From the NCBI GenBank assembly GCA_002071085.1, contig MWEM01000023.1:1-41314 (forward strand): 41,314 nucleotides of DNA, written 5' to 3'. The notes beneath the pieces were generated by a model, which did no database searches, had not been told where the DNA came from, and was given only the letters and a program-made list of their open reading frames with translations. This document shows, piece by piece, positions 25,681-34,226 of the stretch (position 1 is the first letter of the stretch; every line of letters begins with the position of its first letter). This DNA is from Thermotogota bacterium ADurb.Bin062. Its GTDB lineage: Bacteria; Thermotogota; Thermotogae; MWEM01. A program made the translations under genes and the position numbers.

Positions 25681-25689
25681 ATTATAACA
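25681..25689 (-). promoter_or_regulatory. Extended -10 promoter of hydA
   Basis: TGTTATAAT on the minus strand is a perfect extended -10. No convincing -35 is visible. The predicted start near 25674 leaves a leader of about 60 bases before the preferred TTG start. Confidence 0.65.
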
Positions 25690-25739
25690 TAATGAGCTCC
25701 GTGAGTTGATCAACGGTGTGGGGATAATATCGGTGTACA

Positions 25740-26380
25740 CAAAATGGGAACGCCGAACTTTAGTTCGGCACGTTTTTTTGCTTTTCTGTTAGCTCTCGAG
25801 AGCCCTTAAACGCTTACGCAGCGATGGGTCTGTGGGGTTATCGCGGGGTAAGTAGTTTTTCGCCCCCGCGATCCGCCCTATGCCTTTTACGAAGCCGATT
25901 GGCCCCCTCTTTTTTCACGGCGACTTCTCTCGAGCCTACGTCTGATTTTACTCCTAAATAATCGGACATCGATAAAACAATAGAACATGCCGAACTAAAG
26001 TTCGGCGTTCCCAGGAACCCATATTGAATTAAAGTTCGGCGTTCCCAGGGCCTTCCCAGAGGAACAGGTTGACTGGAAGTCGGCCCTACGAGTCTCCTTC
26101 TGTCTTTTCTCTGTGTTCTCTGTGCCCTCTGTGCGAACCCTGTTTTTCAAGACATTTACAAAAGCGTATCGCGCCGCCGCGAAGAGAAGGGGCGCTTACG
26201 CCGCGATGACCGTGTGGGGTTCATCGCTGGGTAACCAACGGGCTGACTTCGGAAGCCCACGAAGTCTCGCGATACTAATGAGGGACAGCCCGACTGGAAG
26301 TCGGCCCTACCTGTTTTCTGCTGCGCTCTCTCCTGTCTTTCGCTTTTAAGACATACCAACGTAAAAGTTGGCGTTCCCAC
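25740..26380. repeat. Repeat mosaic between hydA and glgD
   Basis: This non-coding stretch holds hairpins of the variable-stem family at 25752-25769 (GCCGAAC/GTTCGGC), 25989-26006 (same stem, opposite orientation), 26290-26304 (CCGACT/AGTCGG) and 26356-26371 (CCAAC/GTTGG), plus decayed ones near 26022 and 26069. A 9-bp perfect hairpin ATCGCGGGG/CCCCGCGAT lies at 25840-25872. A 'ctctgtgttctctgtgccctc' stretch (26108-26148) leads into a 45-bp block (26164-26208). A further block around 26214-26275 is related to the one at about 38725-38765. Confidence 0.8.
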
Positions 26381-26453
26381 ACCCCTCCTAAATCTACCAA
26401 ACGCGATTTCTTTTCGGAACTCGCATCGTGAAGCAGCGCAAAGAAAAAGAACG

Positions 26454-26462
26454 TGGTATAAT
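26454..26462 (+). promoter_or_regulatory. Extended -10 promoter of glgD-glgC
   Basis: TGGTATAAT is a perfect extended -10 and lies 33 bp before the glgD GTG. No clear -35 is present. It lies just beyond the end of the repeat mosaic. Confidence 0.65.
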
Positions 26463-26495
26463 CTCTATTGAATACGCCGGATTGGGGGGAGTGAC

Positions 26496-27614
26496 GTGAA
26501 AGTCTTAGGGCTAATATTCGCAGGAGCAAGAGGAGAGTCGCTAGGCCTATTGACGACGAAAAGAGCGAGTGCCGGTATGCCTGTCGCTGGGAAATACCGG
26601 GCGATCGACTTCACTTTATCGAATATGATCGCTTCGAACATCACGAGGGTCGGGGTTTTGACCCAATACAATCCCAGGAGCCTGATCGATCATTTGGGGT
26701 CCGGAAAAGAATGGGATTTGGATAGAAAACACGGCGGGTTGATGTTACTGCAGCCCTATATGGATATTCACAGCTCTTACTGGTATCGGGGCACCGCCGA
26801 CGCGATCCATCAGAATATGACTTTTCTTCGCCGGAGTGAAGAGGACTACGTTCTCGTCACCTCCGGGGACCATATCTACAACTTCAACTTCTCGGAATTG
26901 TTCAACTACCATTTCGCGAAAGGTTCGGATATCACTTTTATGTACAAATCTCTCGATGACACCTATAAGCCGTGCGAATACGGCATTTTGCAGGTGGATG
27001 ATGAAAATCGCATCTACTCGTTCGAAGAGAAACCGACCCACCCGGTGGGGAACAAAGCGTCTTTGGGCGTTTATTTTATGAACAAGTATATGTTGATGGA
27101 TATGCTGTACAATACCGTACCCCAAGCGGAAGGGTACGACTTTTTACTGGACGTGCTCATTCCAAACATGCAACGGCTACGGTATTTTGGGTATGAATTC
27201 ACCGGGTATTGGCGAAACATCAAAAAAGGGATTCAAGAGTATTACGACGTCAATATGAGTCTATTGGATAGAAAAGTTCGCCAAGAACTGTTCTATGATG
27301 GCGTCACGATCCATACGAAGATCAAAGACCTTCCGCCTCCGAAATGTACGGGGACGGCCTTTGTGAAGAATTCCATCGTCGCGGACGGATGCGTGATCTC
27401 AGGCCGGGTTCTCAATTCGGTCATATCGCGCGGCGTGAAGGTCAAAGCCGGGGCGTTGGTGGAAAACTCGATCCTCTTGCAAGATACGATCGTGGAGGAA
27501 GGGAGTACCGTCAAGTTTTCGATTTTGGACAAAGAATGCCTGGTTCGAAGTGAGCGAAGGATCATCGGCCGAAAAGAAGATATCCTTGTTTTCGAGAAGG
27601 GTAGCGTTATATAA
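26496..27614 (+). CDS. glgD: ADP-glucose pyrophosphorylase-like subunit GlgD
   Basis: The 372-residue protein is homologous to GlgC along its whole length, with a nucleotidyltransferase domain ([36 protein letters not shown]) and a C-terminal left-handed beta-helix. The start motif is [13 protein letters not shown] in place of [11 protein letters not shown], so the nucleotide-binding loop is altered, and the loop after SGDHIY also differs from GlgC. This is the usual state of GlgD, a partner that modulates GlgC in glycogen synthesis. Start is GTG behind GGGGGGAGTGAC. glgC follows 8 bp after the stop. Confidence 0.9.
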   Translation: MKVLGLIFAGARGESLGLLTTKRASAGMPVAGKYRAIDFTLSNMIASNITRVGVLTQYNPRSLIDHLGSGKEWDLDRKHGGLMLLQPYMDIHSSYWYRGTADAIHQNMTFLRRSEEDYVLVTSGDHIYNFNFSELFNYHFAKGSDITFMYKSLDDTYKPCEYGILQVDDENRIYSFEEKPTHPVGNKASLGVYFMNKYMLMDMLYNTVPQAEGYDFLLDVLIPNMQRLRYFGYEFTGYWRNIKKGIQEYYDVNMSLLDRKVRQELFYDGVTIHTKIKDLPPPKCTGTAFVKNSIVADGCVISGRVLNSVISRGVKVKAGALVENSILLQDTIVEEGSTVKFSILDKECLVRSERRIIGRKEDILVFEKGSVI

Positions 27615-27622
27615 GGAGGGGA

Positions 27623-28912
27623 ATGATGGCATCCGGAATCACAGCAATGATACTAGCCGGTGGTCAGGGCACCCGTTTAGGGGTTCTGACGGAGGATATC
27701 GCGAAGCCGGCCGTTCCTTTTGGAGGGAAGTACCGCATCATTGACTTCACCTTGAGCAACTGCGTGAATTCGGGGATCTTTAGGGTTGGGGTGCTCACGC
27801 AATACAAACCGCACCTCCTCAACGCGCATATCGGGATCGGGAGACCCTGGGATTTGGATAGAATGGGCGGCGGAGTGACGATCCTGCAACCCTACACCTA
27901 CGAAACGGGAAATATATGGTTTCGGGGCACCGCAGACGCCATCTACGAAAACTTCTATTTCATCGAAAAGAACGATCCGAAATACGTGCTCATCCTTTCC
28001 GGTGATCATATTTACGCGATGGACTATATGGATATGCTCAACTACCACGTTTCCAAGCACGCGTTCGCAACCTGCGCCTGTATGAACGTCCCCCTGGCTG
28101 AGACGAGCCGTTATGGTATCATGGTGACGGATTTGCAGCAAAAAATCGTGGAATTTCAGGAGAAGCCTCTCCACGCCAGAAGTACCTTAGCCTCGTTAGG
28201 AATCTACATCTTCAACTGGGACTACCTCAAGGCGTTGTTGAAACAAGACGCGGCTAAAGAAGAGTCCACTCACGATTTCGGAAACGATATCATTCCGGAA
28301 ATGGTCAAGAACAACGCCGATTTCTATGCCTACGAATTCGAAGGGTATTGGAGGGACGTCGGGACGTTGCCTTCCTATTGGGAAGCGAATATGGAGTTGA
28401 TACAACCTCTACCCCCGCTCAGTTTGTACAATCCCTCGTGGAGGTTTTACACCAGGACGAGAGAGCGTCCTCCCGCATACTTCGGCCCGGAGGCGGTCGT
28501 CCTCGACACCCTCGTCAGCGAAGGGTCAGAGGTCTTCGGTGTCGTGGAAAAATCGGTTATTTTCCAAAGCGTCACGATAGCGAAAGGGGCCAGTATTAAA
28601 AACTCCGTCGTCTTAACGGGAAGCGTAATCGAGGAGGGAGCGGAGATCTCCAACGCGATCATCGCGGAGAACGCCACAATCGGTAAGGGCGTTCGGATCG
28701 GGAATAAAACCTTCGCGCCGAACCGGGAAGACCCGAAGGTGTACAACTCTTTGATCACCACGATTGGGTATAACGCGTCGGTTCCGGATAACACGACCAT
28801 CGGGAGCAACTGCGTCGTTCATTCCGGCGTTTCGAAATCGGACTTCGAGAAAGGGGCTTACGAAAGCGGAGAATCCGTGTGGAAAAAAGAACAGCGGAGC
28901 AATAACACCTAA
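27623..28912 (+). CDS. glgC: Glucose-1-phosphate adenylyltransferase
   Basis: The catalytic subunit makes ADP-glucose from glucose 1-phosphate and ATP, the committed step of bacterial glycogen synthesis. It has the intact loop [55 protein letters not shown] with the catalytic Asp, and a C-terminal beta-helix domain. Length (429) is normal. Two ATG codons stand in tandem behind AAGGAGGGGA; the second may be the better spaced one. It is followed 12 bp later by a tail-anchored protein gene. Confidence 0.93.
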   Translation: MMASGITAMILAGGQGTRLGVLTEDIAKPAVPFGGKYRIIDFTLSNCVNSGIFRVGVLTQYKPHLLNAHIGIGRPWDLDRMGGGVTILQPYTYETGNIWFRGTADAIYENFYFIEKNDPKYVLILSGDHIYAMDYMDMLNYHVSKHAFATCACMNVPLAETSRYGIMVTDLQQKIVEFQEKPLHARSTLASLGIYIFNWDYLKALLKQDAAKEESTHDFGNDIIPEMVKNNADFYAYEFEGYWRDVGTLPSYWEANMELIQPLPPLSLYNPSWRFYTRTRERPPAYFGPEAVVLDTLVSEGSEVFGVVEKSVIFQSVTIAKGASIKNSVVLTGSVIEEGAEISNAIIAENATIGKGVRIGNKTFAPNREDPKVYNSLITTIGYNASVPDNTTIGSNCVVHSGVSKSDFEKGAYESGESVWKKEQRSNNT

Positions 28913-28924
28913 ACGGGGAAGCCG

Positions 28925-29971
28925 ATGTTTTTCGATTTTTTCGCTCTCAAGATACGCGCTGAAAGCAAAGCCTCGGACGAGGTGTTTTTCGGTTATATTT
29001 TCGGTAAAACGGGTGAAAAAGTCGAGTACCGTTTCATCTGTATACCCCGGCGTTTCTCGAAACAGGTCAGTGTGGACTTGAACAGCCCGCTTTCCACTTT
29101 CAAAGAGTTTCTCAACCATCATTATCAGGAGCTTTTCACGAAAACTCCCGAAGTGATGGAACTCACCACCGAGTTTATGCGATACTTAGAAATGCAGATC
29201 AAAAAAACTGGCGGGCGCGAAGCCTTCTCCGTACGGTATTCGAAGGTTATCGCGGACGGAGACTTCGACGTCGTGAAGATGGAGTTGCTGAACCTCTTCC
29301 AGAATTGGACCACTTCGTTGGATATCGATCTCGTAGTGGACACGTCCACTTACGAAGAATTGACCTCCAGTTATTTAAAAGATATCGATTTTGGAGATTT
29401 CGCGCAATCGCTCTCATCGAGAAATGATCTGGTGACCCTTCCGGAGATCTACCCGATCGTGGACCCGTTGGATGGCGCTTCGATAGACGAGTACGACATC
29501 GGAGACACGTTGTTCTGCACCCTTCTGGGGTTCACCGCCATCGATCAGGAAAAACTTCTCAGAGAAGAGTTCCCCGATCATTTCGACGCGGAAGGGAACA
29601 ACACCGTGCCCTTCGAAGGGGTCATCATCTCCAAAGAAATCCTCCCTTTGATTTCTAAAAACTTCGTGTTGGTCAAGGTCCAAATAGGGAAGTCTTTCCA
29701 AGCAAAGTCTATGGTCTTACGCTCGATTCGTTTGATGTACGACCCGAACAAGATGCGCAAACGCCTTCAAAGTATAAAACAAGATGCCGATACGCACTCG
29801 ATATCCGTTGCCGACGCGATGTCGAAGTATAAAAAAGTTCGCGAGGAATCTTCAAAAAAGTTGCTGGATAGCGGAAAGGTGCGGATCAACGATTTCGTTC
29901 TGACTCTCATATTCCTTATGCTCATCTTCGGGTTGGTCGCCATCATCCTATATTATTTTTTCCTCACGTAA
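28925..29971 (+). CDS. Tail-anchored protein of unknown function in the glycogen operon
   Basis: I do not recognise a characterised family. The 348-residue product is mostly a cytosolic-looking mixed alpha/beta sequence. It includes TLFCTLLGFTAIDQEKLLREEF, a lysine-rich helical stretch near 270-315, and one C-terminal membrane segment (about 323-345, LTLIFLMLIFGLVAIILYYFF). There is no signal peptide, so it should be anchored by its tail with the bulk in the cytoplasm. It starts at an ATG behind GGGGAAG, 12 bp after glgC, so it is co-transcribed. A link to glycogen granules or envelope sugar supply would be speculation. Confidence 0.82.
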   Translation: MFFDFFALKIRAESKASDEVFFGYIFGKTGEKVEYRFICIPRRFSKQVSVDLNSPLSTFKEFLNHHYQELFTKTPEVMELTTEFMRYLEMQIKKTGGREAFSVRYSKVIADGDFDVVKMELLNLFQNWTTSLDIDLVVDTSTYEELTSSYLKDIDFGDFAQSLSSRNDLVTLPEIYPIVDPLDGASIDEYDIGDTLFCTLLGFTAIDQEKLLREEFPDHFDAEGNNTVPFEGVIISKEILPLISKNFVLVKVQIGKSFQAKSMVLRSIRLMYDPNKMRKRLQSIKQDADTHSISVADAMSKYKKVREESSKKLLDSGKVRINDFVLTLIFLMLIFGLVAIILYYFFLT

Positions 29972-30029
29972 CCTGATTTCTTGGATAGCCTCATGATGCG
30001 AAAAGAGATACCATATCCGCCCGTATGAG

Positions 30030-30505
30030 GGAGACCTCCCCTCCCAAAGGAGCAGCGACCTGTTCCAATCGATAGAGGAAAGTGGGAGGACGCTGTTCTT
30101 CCAGAAACAAGGGAAGCGCCGGTTAGAAAAGAAATACCGGGCCTTTGACACCACAACGGTCCCCAATTACTCGGAAACGCTCAAACAAGTGAATCAAGGG
30201 AGGAACGAAGAGAACGGCAGATTCCCGCGATTGAACTTGGTTTGACGAACTCATCGACGCCCTTTTCTCGTATCACCGAATGTTGATCGTGGGGACGAAG
30301 TTGAAGAGGTGAAAGAGCCGTTTGACGCCCTGTCACTTTACCGGAGCGAGGATATCGACCGGAAGGCTTTCGCGAAACAGAAAGAGCGGTTACACTTCTC
30401 GGAAGAACGCAGGTTTCCTCAGGATCATCCTTACGCGAGAAGCTATTTGTGGAGTTTATCGCGATAATTGATCTGTCCTGTGTGAAGAAACGTATGCGAG
30501 ACGCG
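30030..30505 (+). pseudogene. Decayed IS1634-family transposase remnant
   Basis: Three frames of the plus strand hold pieces that read in order like an IS1634-type DDE transposase. One is 30060-30242, with FDTTTVPNYSETLKQVNQG and FPRLNLV before a TGA; it matches the DTTsI..YSe.LKQvkyGkN and LPQiNLA region. The second is 30303 onward (EEVKEPFDALSLYRSED). The third covers about 30435-30505 (EKLFVEFIAIIDLSCVKKRM), like the family C-terminus. Frameshifts, stops and deletions make it non-functional, and no terminal inverted repeats were identified. It fills the gap between the glycogen operon and the TPR gene. Confidence 0.75.
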
Positions 30506-30511
30506 AGGGTT

Positions 30512-30979
30512 TCAGTAACGGGACCGTTTCGAAAGCAACTCCAATTCCTGATTCCACACATTCCTGCCCTTTAGTTCGGCTAAGAGGGGAGGAATGTTTC
30601 CGGTCTGATGAGACAATACCGAAGCGTAAACCCGACCGATGAGGCCTTCGATGTATTCTTCGGCCTCTTCGGGTACCCCAGCGAAAAACGTGGCGGCTTC
30701 CTCAAATTGCGAGAGCTTAAGGGCGCAAAACCCCAAGCCGATGTAAATCTTCGAAGAAATGAAACCCAACTTCAGGGCTTGTTCGAAGAGTTTTTTCGCC
30801 ATCGTGTAGTCTTCCTTCTCGATGAATGCCAATGCCATATTGTAATAGCACAGCGGTTCTTCAGGATAGGTTTCCATCAAGCGCGCGTAAGCTTTCAAAG
30901 CCGCTTTGATATCTCCATCTCGATACGAAGCGTTGGCCGCTTGCAGTCTTTCCTCGAATAAATCGGTTTTTTGATCCAC
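30512..30979 (-). CDS. Small TPR protein
   Basis: The 155-residue protein has about three tetratricopeptide repeats (AALKAYARLMETYPEEPLCYYNMALAFIEKEDYTMAKKLFEQAL and following helices, split across residues 25-100) and no signal peptide or membrane segment. TPR domains mediate protein binding; no enzymatic part is visible. It starts with GTG behind GGAGGGTAG and follows the TPR/NHL gene by 49 bp, as the last gene of the regulator-folE2 operon. Partner proteins cannot be deduced. Confidence 0.82.
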   Translation of the reverse strand: MDQKTDLFEERLQAANASYRDGDIKAALKAYARLMETYPEEPLCYYNMALAFIEKEDYTMAKKLFEQALKLGFISSKIYIGLGFCALKLSQFEEAATFFAGVPEEAEEYIEGLIGRVYASVLSHQTGNIPPLLAELKGRNVWNQELELLSKRSRY

Positions 30980-31028
30980 CTACCCTCCTTCACGTTTTCA
31001 ACGGGTATCGCTATTCCGCCGCGGCCCC

Positions 31029-32864
31029 TCATTGCGCCAAACTGTTTATCAGGCTCTCCTTCACTTCAGGAACCATATAGGCGGTGTAGTAAACCGAATC
31101 CGAATAGTCCATCCCGGCAATCCGGGAGGAGACGGTCACGATTTTCACCCCTTCAAAGGGAATGGTCATTCTATACGTGATAAAGCTGAAAGGCATTTCG
31201 GGTATTTGGTGATAGTACTCTTCAAGGTAGGGCAGCCAATCGGGTGAGAGGACCATCCCGCCGGTCAAGCGCGCCAACTTGTTCAGGTCGGAGGTCACGG
31301 TGAGGTTGCTTAACACGTACAGCTTCGCGTTCTTTGCCAACAGGGCGGGCGCCGCATTGTCAAAGTCTATTTCTTGCCCGTCGTACCTCCAAAAGAGGAT
31401 ATTCATGGAGTTTTTCGAAAGGTTTTGTAGGTCGTGATTGAAAAACCGGGCGCCATTTTCTATCCTATGGAGGGTTACCGGCTTCCATATATACTCGAAG
31501 TTAAACGGGACCAGCCCGCCGCTATCGCTAACGGTGATGAGCGGCCCGTTCAGCCCGAAATCGTTTCCGCTGATATGCCGATTCCTGAAAAAGATGTGCA
31601 TCTCATCGCCTTCGATATACATCCCGTCGATGAAGTTGATCGCTTCAGATTGGGATCTGGCGAGTACGTAGCTTTTCACGAGGTGATCGTCGAAATCGGC
31701 GAAGGTGAGTAGAGGAGGGCGATAGTCCATATCGCTGATCCCTTCGAGCTCGATATTCGTCAAATCGATCGGAAGATAGGCGCCTTCTCCGCTGTCCTTG
31801 GCGTCCCGGTAGGTGAGCTCGCCGGTGTTCCACAACGTGATGATGTTCCCCAGCCCGTCGCAGCAAGAACAGACCGGTATCTGCCCGGGAATGAACGGGA
31901 TCAAATACATCTCCTCGTACGTGGGTATCTGTAGGATGCGGTAACTTTTCAACGTGAGGTCCTGAAGCACCAAAAGGTCATAATCCACGTCCGCATCGGT
32001 GACCAAGTTCGGCGTGTGCCCATCGCTCAAGAAAATACGCCTTACGACTTTTCCAGATGAAGATAGGACGGTTACCACGTTTTTCGGAGGATCTAGAACA
32101 TATAAGTTCCCAATACGATCGACCGCTTTCACGAAAGGTTTCGAGAACCCATCGTATAACACATCCCATATGCCCGTTCTCAAGTCAAGGCGATGGAGTT
32201 TGCCTTCGGCTAGGTCCGACAGCACCATCTTCCCGGCTACCGAATCGATCACGAGACCGCTAGGGGCTTCACAAGGAAGATCGATCACGTAGCTGCGGTT
32301 CTTCCCCTCGACGAAGACAAACTGGTTTGCCCGGTCCAGGATATAGAGTTCATCCAGATATCGATCTGAAGCTACTGGATTGTAGAAAAATTCAACGTAG
32401 TGAACAAAGCCCAAAGTTTCAGAAAAATAATCCAATCCGAGAATCGGGTTTTTTAAAGAGGCCATTTCTCTCAAGGACCTCAAGCTTTTTAATAAAATAA
32501 GAATTTCCGTGCGATCGGGTTCTAAAAAAATCACTTTCTCTAAATTTTGTATTGCATCGCCCACATTTCCTGTCTCAATATCCATCTTGGCTGTGAAATA
32601 CCACAGTTTCGGAATGTCCATCGGGTACATCGGCTTCTCGAACGCGAGGTCGATGTACTGTCTTGCGGCGCCATAATCGCCTTCTCCCCAATCTTCAATC
32701 GACTTCGAAAAGAAGAACCGCGCATATTCTTCTATCGGCGCGGTCTCCAGATACTCTTCTATCGTATGGACCGCTTGATCGAATCCCGAGAGCGCTGCGG
32801 CCAAGGAGACAGCGAGGATCCAAAAGATCAGTAGCGCCTTGTTTCTGACGGGGGCGAGGGGCAT
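31029..32864 (-). CDS. Secreted TPR plus NHL-type beta-propeller protein
   Basis: A signal peptide (ALLIFWILAVSLAAALSG) is followed by two or three TPR units (about 45-130) and then by repeated propeller-like strands. The region about 170-350 has blade phrases such as LYILDRANQFVFVEG, GLVIDSVAGKMVLSDL, VKAVDRIGNLYVLDP. The C-terminal 200 residues are of unknown fold. The whole is 611 residues with no anchor, so the protein should be periplasmic or extracellular. Its architecture recalls the propellers of the giant vWA protein in this window. ATG start with TCGGAGG upstream, 6 bp after the 4-TM gene. Confidence 0.8.
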   Translation of the reverse strand: MPLAPVRNKALLIFWILAVSLAAALSGFDQAVHTIEEYLETAPIEEYARFFFSKSIEDWGEGDYGAARQYIDLAFEKPMYPMDIPKLWYFTAKMDIETGNVGDAIQNLEKVIFLEPDRTEILILLKSLRSLREMASLKNPILGLDYFSETLGFVHYVEFFYNPVASDRYLDELYILDRANQFVFVEGKNRSYVIDLPCEAPSGLVIDSVAGKMVLSDLAEGKLHRLDLRTGIWDVLYDGFSKPFVKAVDRIGNLYVLDPPKNVVTVLSSSGKVVRRIFLSDGHTPNLVTDADVDYDLLVLQDLTLKSYRILQIPTYEEMYLIPFIPGQIPVCSCCDGLGNIITLWNTGELTYRDAKDSGEGAYLPIDLTNIELEGISDMDYRPPLLTFADFDDHLVKSYVLARSQSEAINFIDGMYIEGDEMHIFFRNRHISGNDFGLNGPLITVSDSGGLVPFNFEYIWKPVTLHRIENGARFFNHDLQNLSKNSMNILFWRYDGQEIDFDNAAPALLAKNAKLYVLSNLTVTSDLNKLARLTGGMVLSPDWLPYLEEYYHQIPEMPFSFITYRMTIPFEGVKIVTVSSRIAGMDYSDSVYYTAYMVPEVKESLINSLAQ

Positions 32865-32870
32865 CGGCGG

Positions 32871-33419
32871 TCAATCCTCCGAAAAGGCCGTTTCTTCAGG
32901 CGTCCTCCGACGGGTTCGGCTTGGTCTTTGAAAAACCGAGCTGCCGGTCACCAGGGCGCCAGTCAGGGTGATGGTAAATATCAAGAGCCCGAGGTATTCG
33001 AACCATTTGGAATTCGCGAAAGGTTGGTTACCGAAAAACGCCTTCCCGAACCAAAAAAAACCCCAGGAGAAGAGGTAGTAGAATTGGATGGCGAAGGAGA
33101 ACAAAGAAAAGAGAAAAGAAAGCCATAATAAAGTTTTGGCCAGTATAGGACGGCCAGGCCTACAAGAACCGATAAACAGAAACACCCCGGCAAAGAAAGA
33201 GAATCCGAAAAACGCGAGCATCGATAGGGGCGCTCGTAACGTGATGCCGAGCGCTTGGAAGACTTGGGCGTCTTTGAGCCAGTAACATCCGGAAAACAAA
33301 GTCAACCCTAATAACCCAAAAAAAGCCAAAAAGAACCCGCCGATGGCCGGTAACAGGAAAACGTCGGACGTATCTCGACTCGTTTCTTTTCTGTCTCGTG
33401 GTATCCGGTTAACCTTCAC
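32871..33419 (-). CDS. Four-helix membrane protein of unknown function
   Basis: The 182-residue product has four predicted membrane segments (about 23-45, 63-85, 95-118, 140-162) rich in Phe and Leu, with basic ends facing the cytoplasm. No catalytic motif is seen and I do not recognise the family. It begins with GTG, overlaps the mrp stop by 11 bp, and precedes the TPR/NHL gene by 6 bp. It is certainly part of this operon, but its role is unknown. Confidence 0.78.
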   Translation of the reverse strand: MKVNRIPRDRKETSRDTSDVFLLPAIGGFFLAFFGLLGLTLFSGCYWLKDAQVFQALGITLRAPLSMLAFFGFSFFAGVFLFIGSCRPGRPILAKTLLWLSFLFSLFSFAIQFYYLFSWGFFWFGKAFFGNQPFANSKWFEYLGLLIFTITLTGALVTGSSVFQRPSRTRRRTPEETAFSED

Positions 33420-34209
33420 GACTTCCTTCTCCCAAAAGGGCGAGAATCTTTTCGCTTAGCTCGTAGAAGTGCTTTTCCATGGCGGTCTCCCGAAAAAAGA
33501 ACGGCACCGGTTTTCCCGCGTCCCCAGAAACGATCATCATCGGGTCTTGCGGGATTTTGGTTAAAACGACGGTCTCCAATTCATCGGCCAAGATTTGCCC
33601 TCCGTCTTTACCGAATAGGTAATGAACGGTTTTACAGGTCGGGCAAACGAAATAGCTCATGTTTTCGACGATGCCCAAAATCCGCGATTCCATCACTTTC
33701 ACGAACTCTCCCGCTCGCTTGGCGTCATCTTTAGAGACGGTTTGGGGTGTCGTCACCAAAATGGCCCCGTCTATGCTGCCCAAGGCTTGCATAATGCCGA
33801 GGTGCTCATCGCCCGTGCCGGGAGGGGTGTCTACGACCAAAACATCTAAGTCCCCCCATTCCACATCATCGACGAACTGCTCTATCGTCTTGTTTTTTAA
33901 TGGCCCCCGCCAGATGATCGGCTTGCCTTTCGGTACGAAGCTGCCCAAAGAAATGACCTTCAAACTTTGAAAAAGGGTGTGCGGGATGATCTTCCCGTCT
34001 TCGGAGGCGATATGGACTTTCTCTTCTAACCCTAACATCTTCGCCACGTTCGGCCCATGGATATCCACATCCATCAAGCCAACCCGGTAACCCTGAAGGG
34101 CTAAGGCGGCGGCGAGGTTCACGGAAACGGTCGTTTTCCCGACCCCTCCTTTTCCGCTCAACACCAGCAGTTTGTGCTTTACATAACCTTCCTCTTTTTC
34201 CGTAGACAC
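33409..34209 (-). CDS. mrp: Mrp/NBP35-type Fe-S cluster carrier ATPase
   Basis: The deviant Walker A SGKGGVGKTT at 18-27, DVDIHGPNVAKMLG, and DTPPGTGDEHL identify the Mrp/ApbC P-loop family. The CPTC motif in YFVCPTCKTVHYLFGKDGG supplies the bridging cluster cysteines. It assembles or delivers [4Fe-4S] clusters to target enzymes. I chose the GTG at 34209 (266 residues) with AAAGGAG upstream. An earlier TTG would read through the ribosome site. No N-terminal MIP18-type domain is fused. Confidence 0.92.
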   Translation of the reverse strand: MSTEKEEGYVKHKLLVLSGKGGVGKTTVSVNLAAALALQGYRVGLMDVDIHGPNVAKMLGLEEKVHIASEDGKIIPHTLFQSLKVISLGSFVPKGKPIIWRGPLKNKTIEQFVDDVEWGDLDVLVVDTPPGTGDEHLGIMQALGSIDGAILVTTPQTVSKDDAKRAGEFVKVMESRILGIVENMSYFVCPTCKTVHYLFGKDGGQILADELETVVLTKIPQDPMMIVSGDAGKPVPFFFRETAMEKHFYELSEKILALLGEGSREG

Positions 34210-34226
34210 GCGAGATCTCCTTTCCC

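Noticed and set aside
25752..25779. Rho-independent terminator on the plus strand (hairpin followed by Ts)
   Set aside because: It is a copy of the dispersed hairpin family, no plus-strand gene lies upstream, and other copies lack the T-run.
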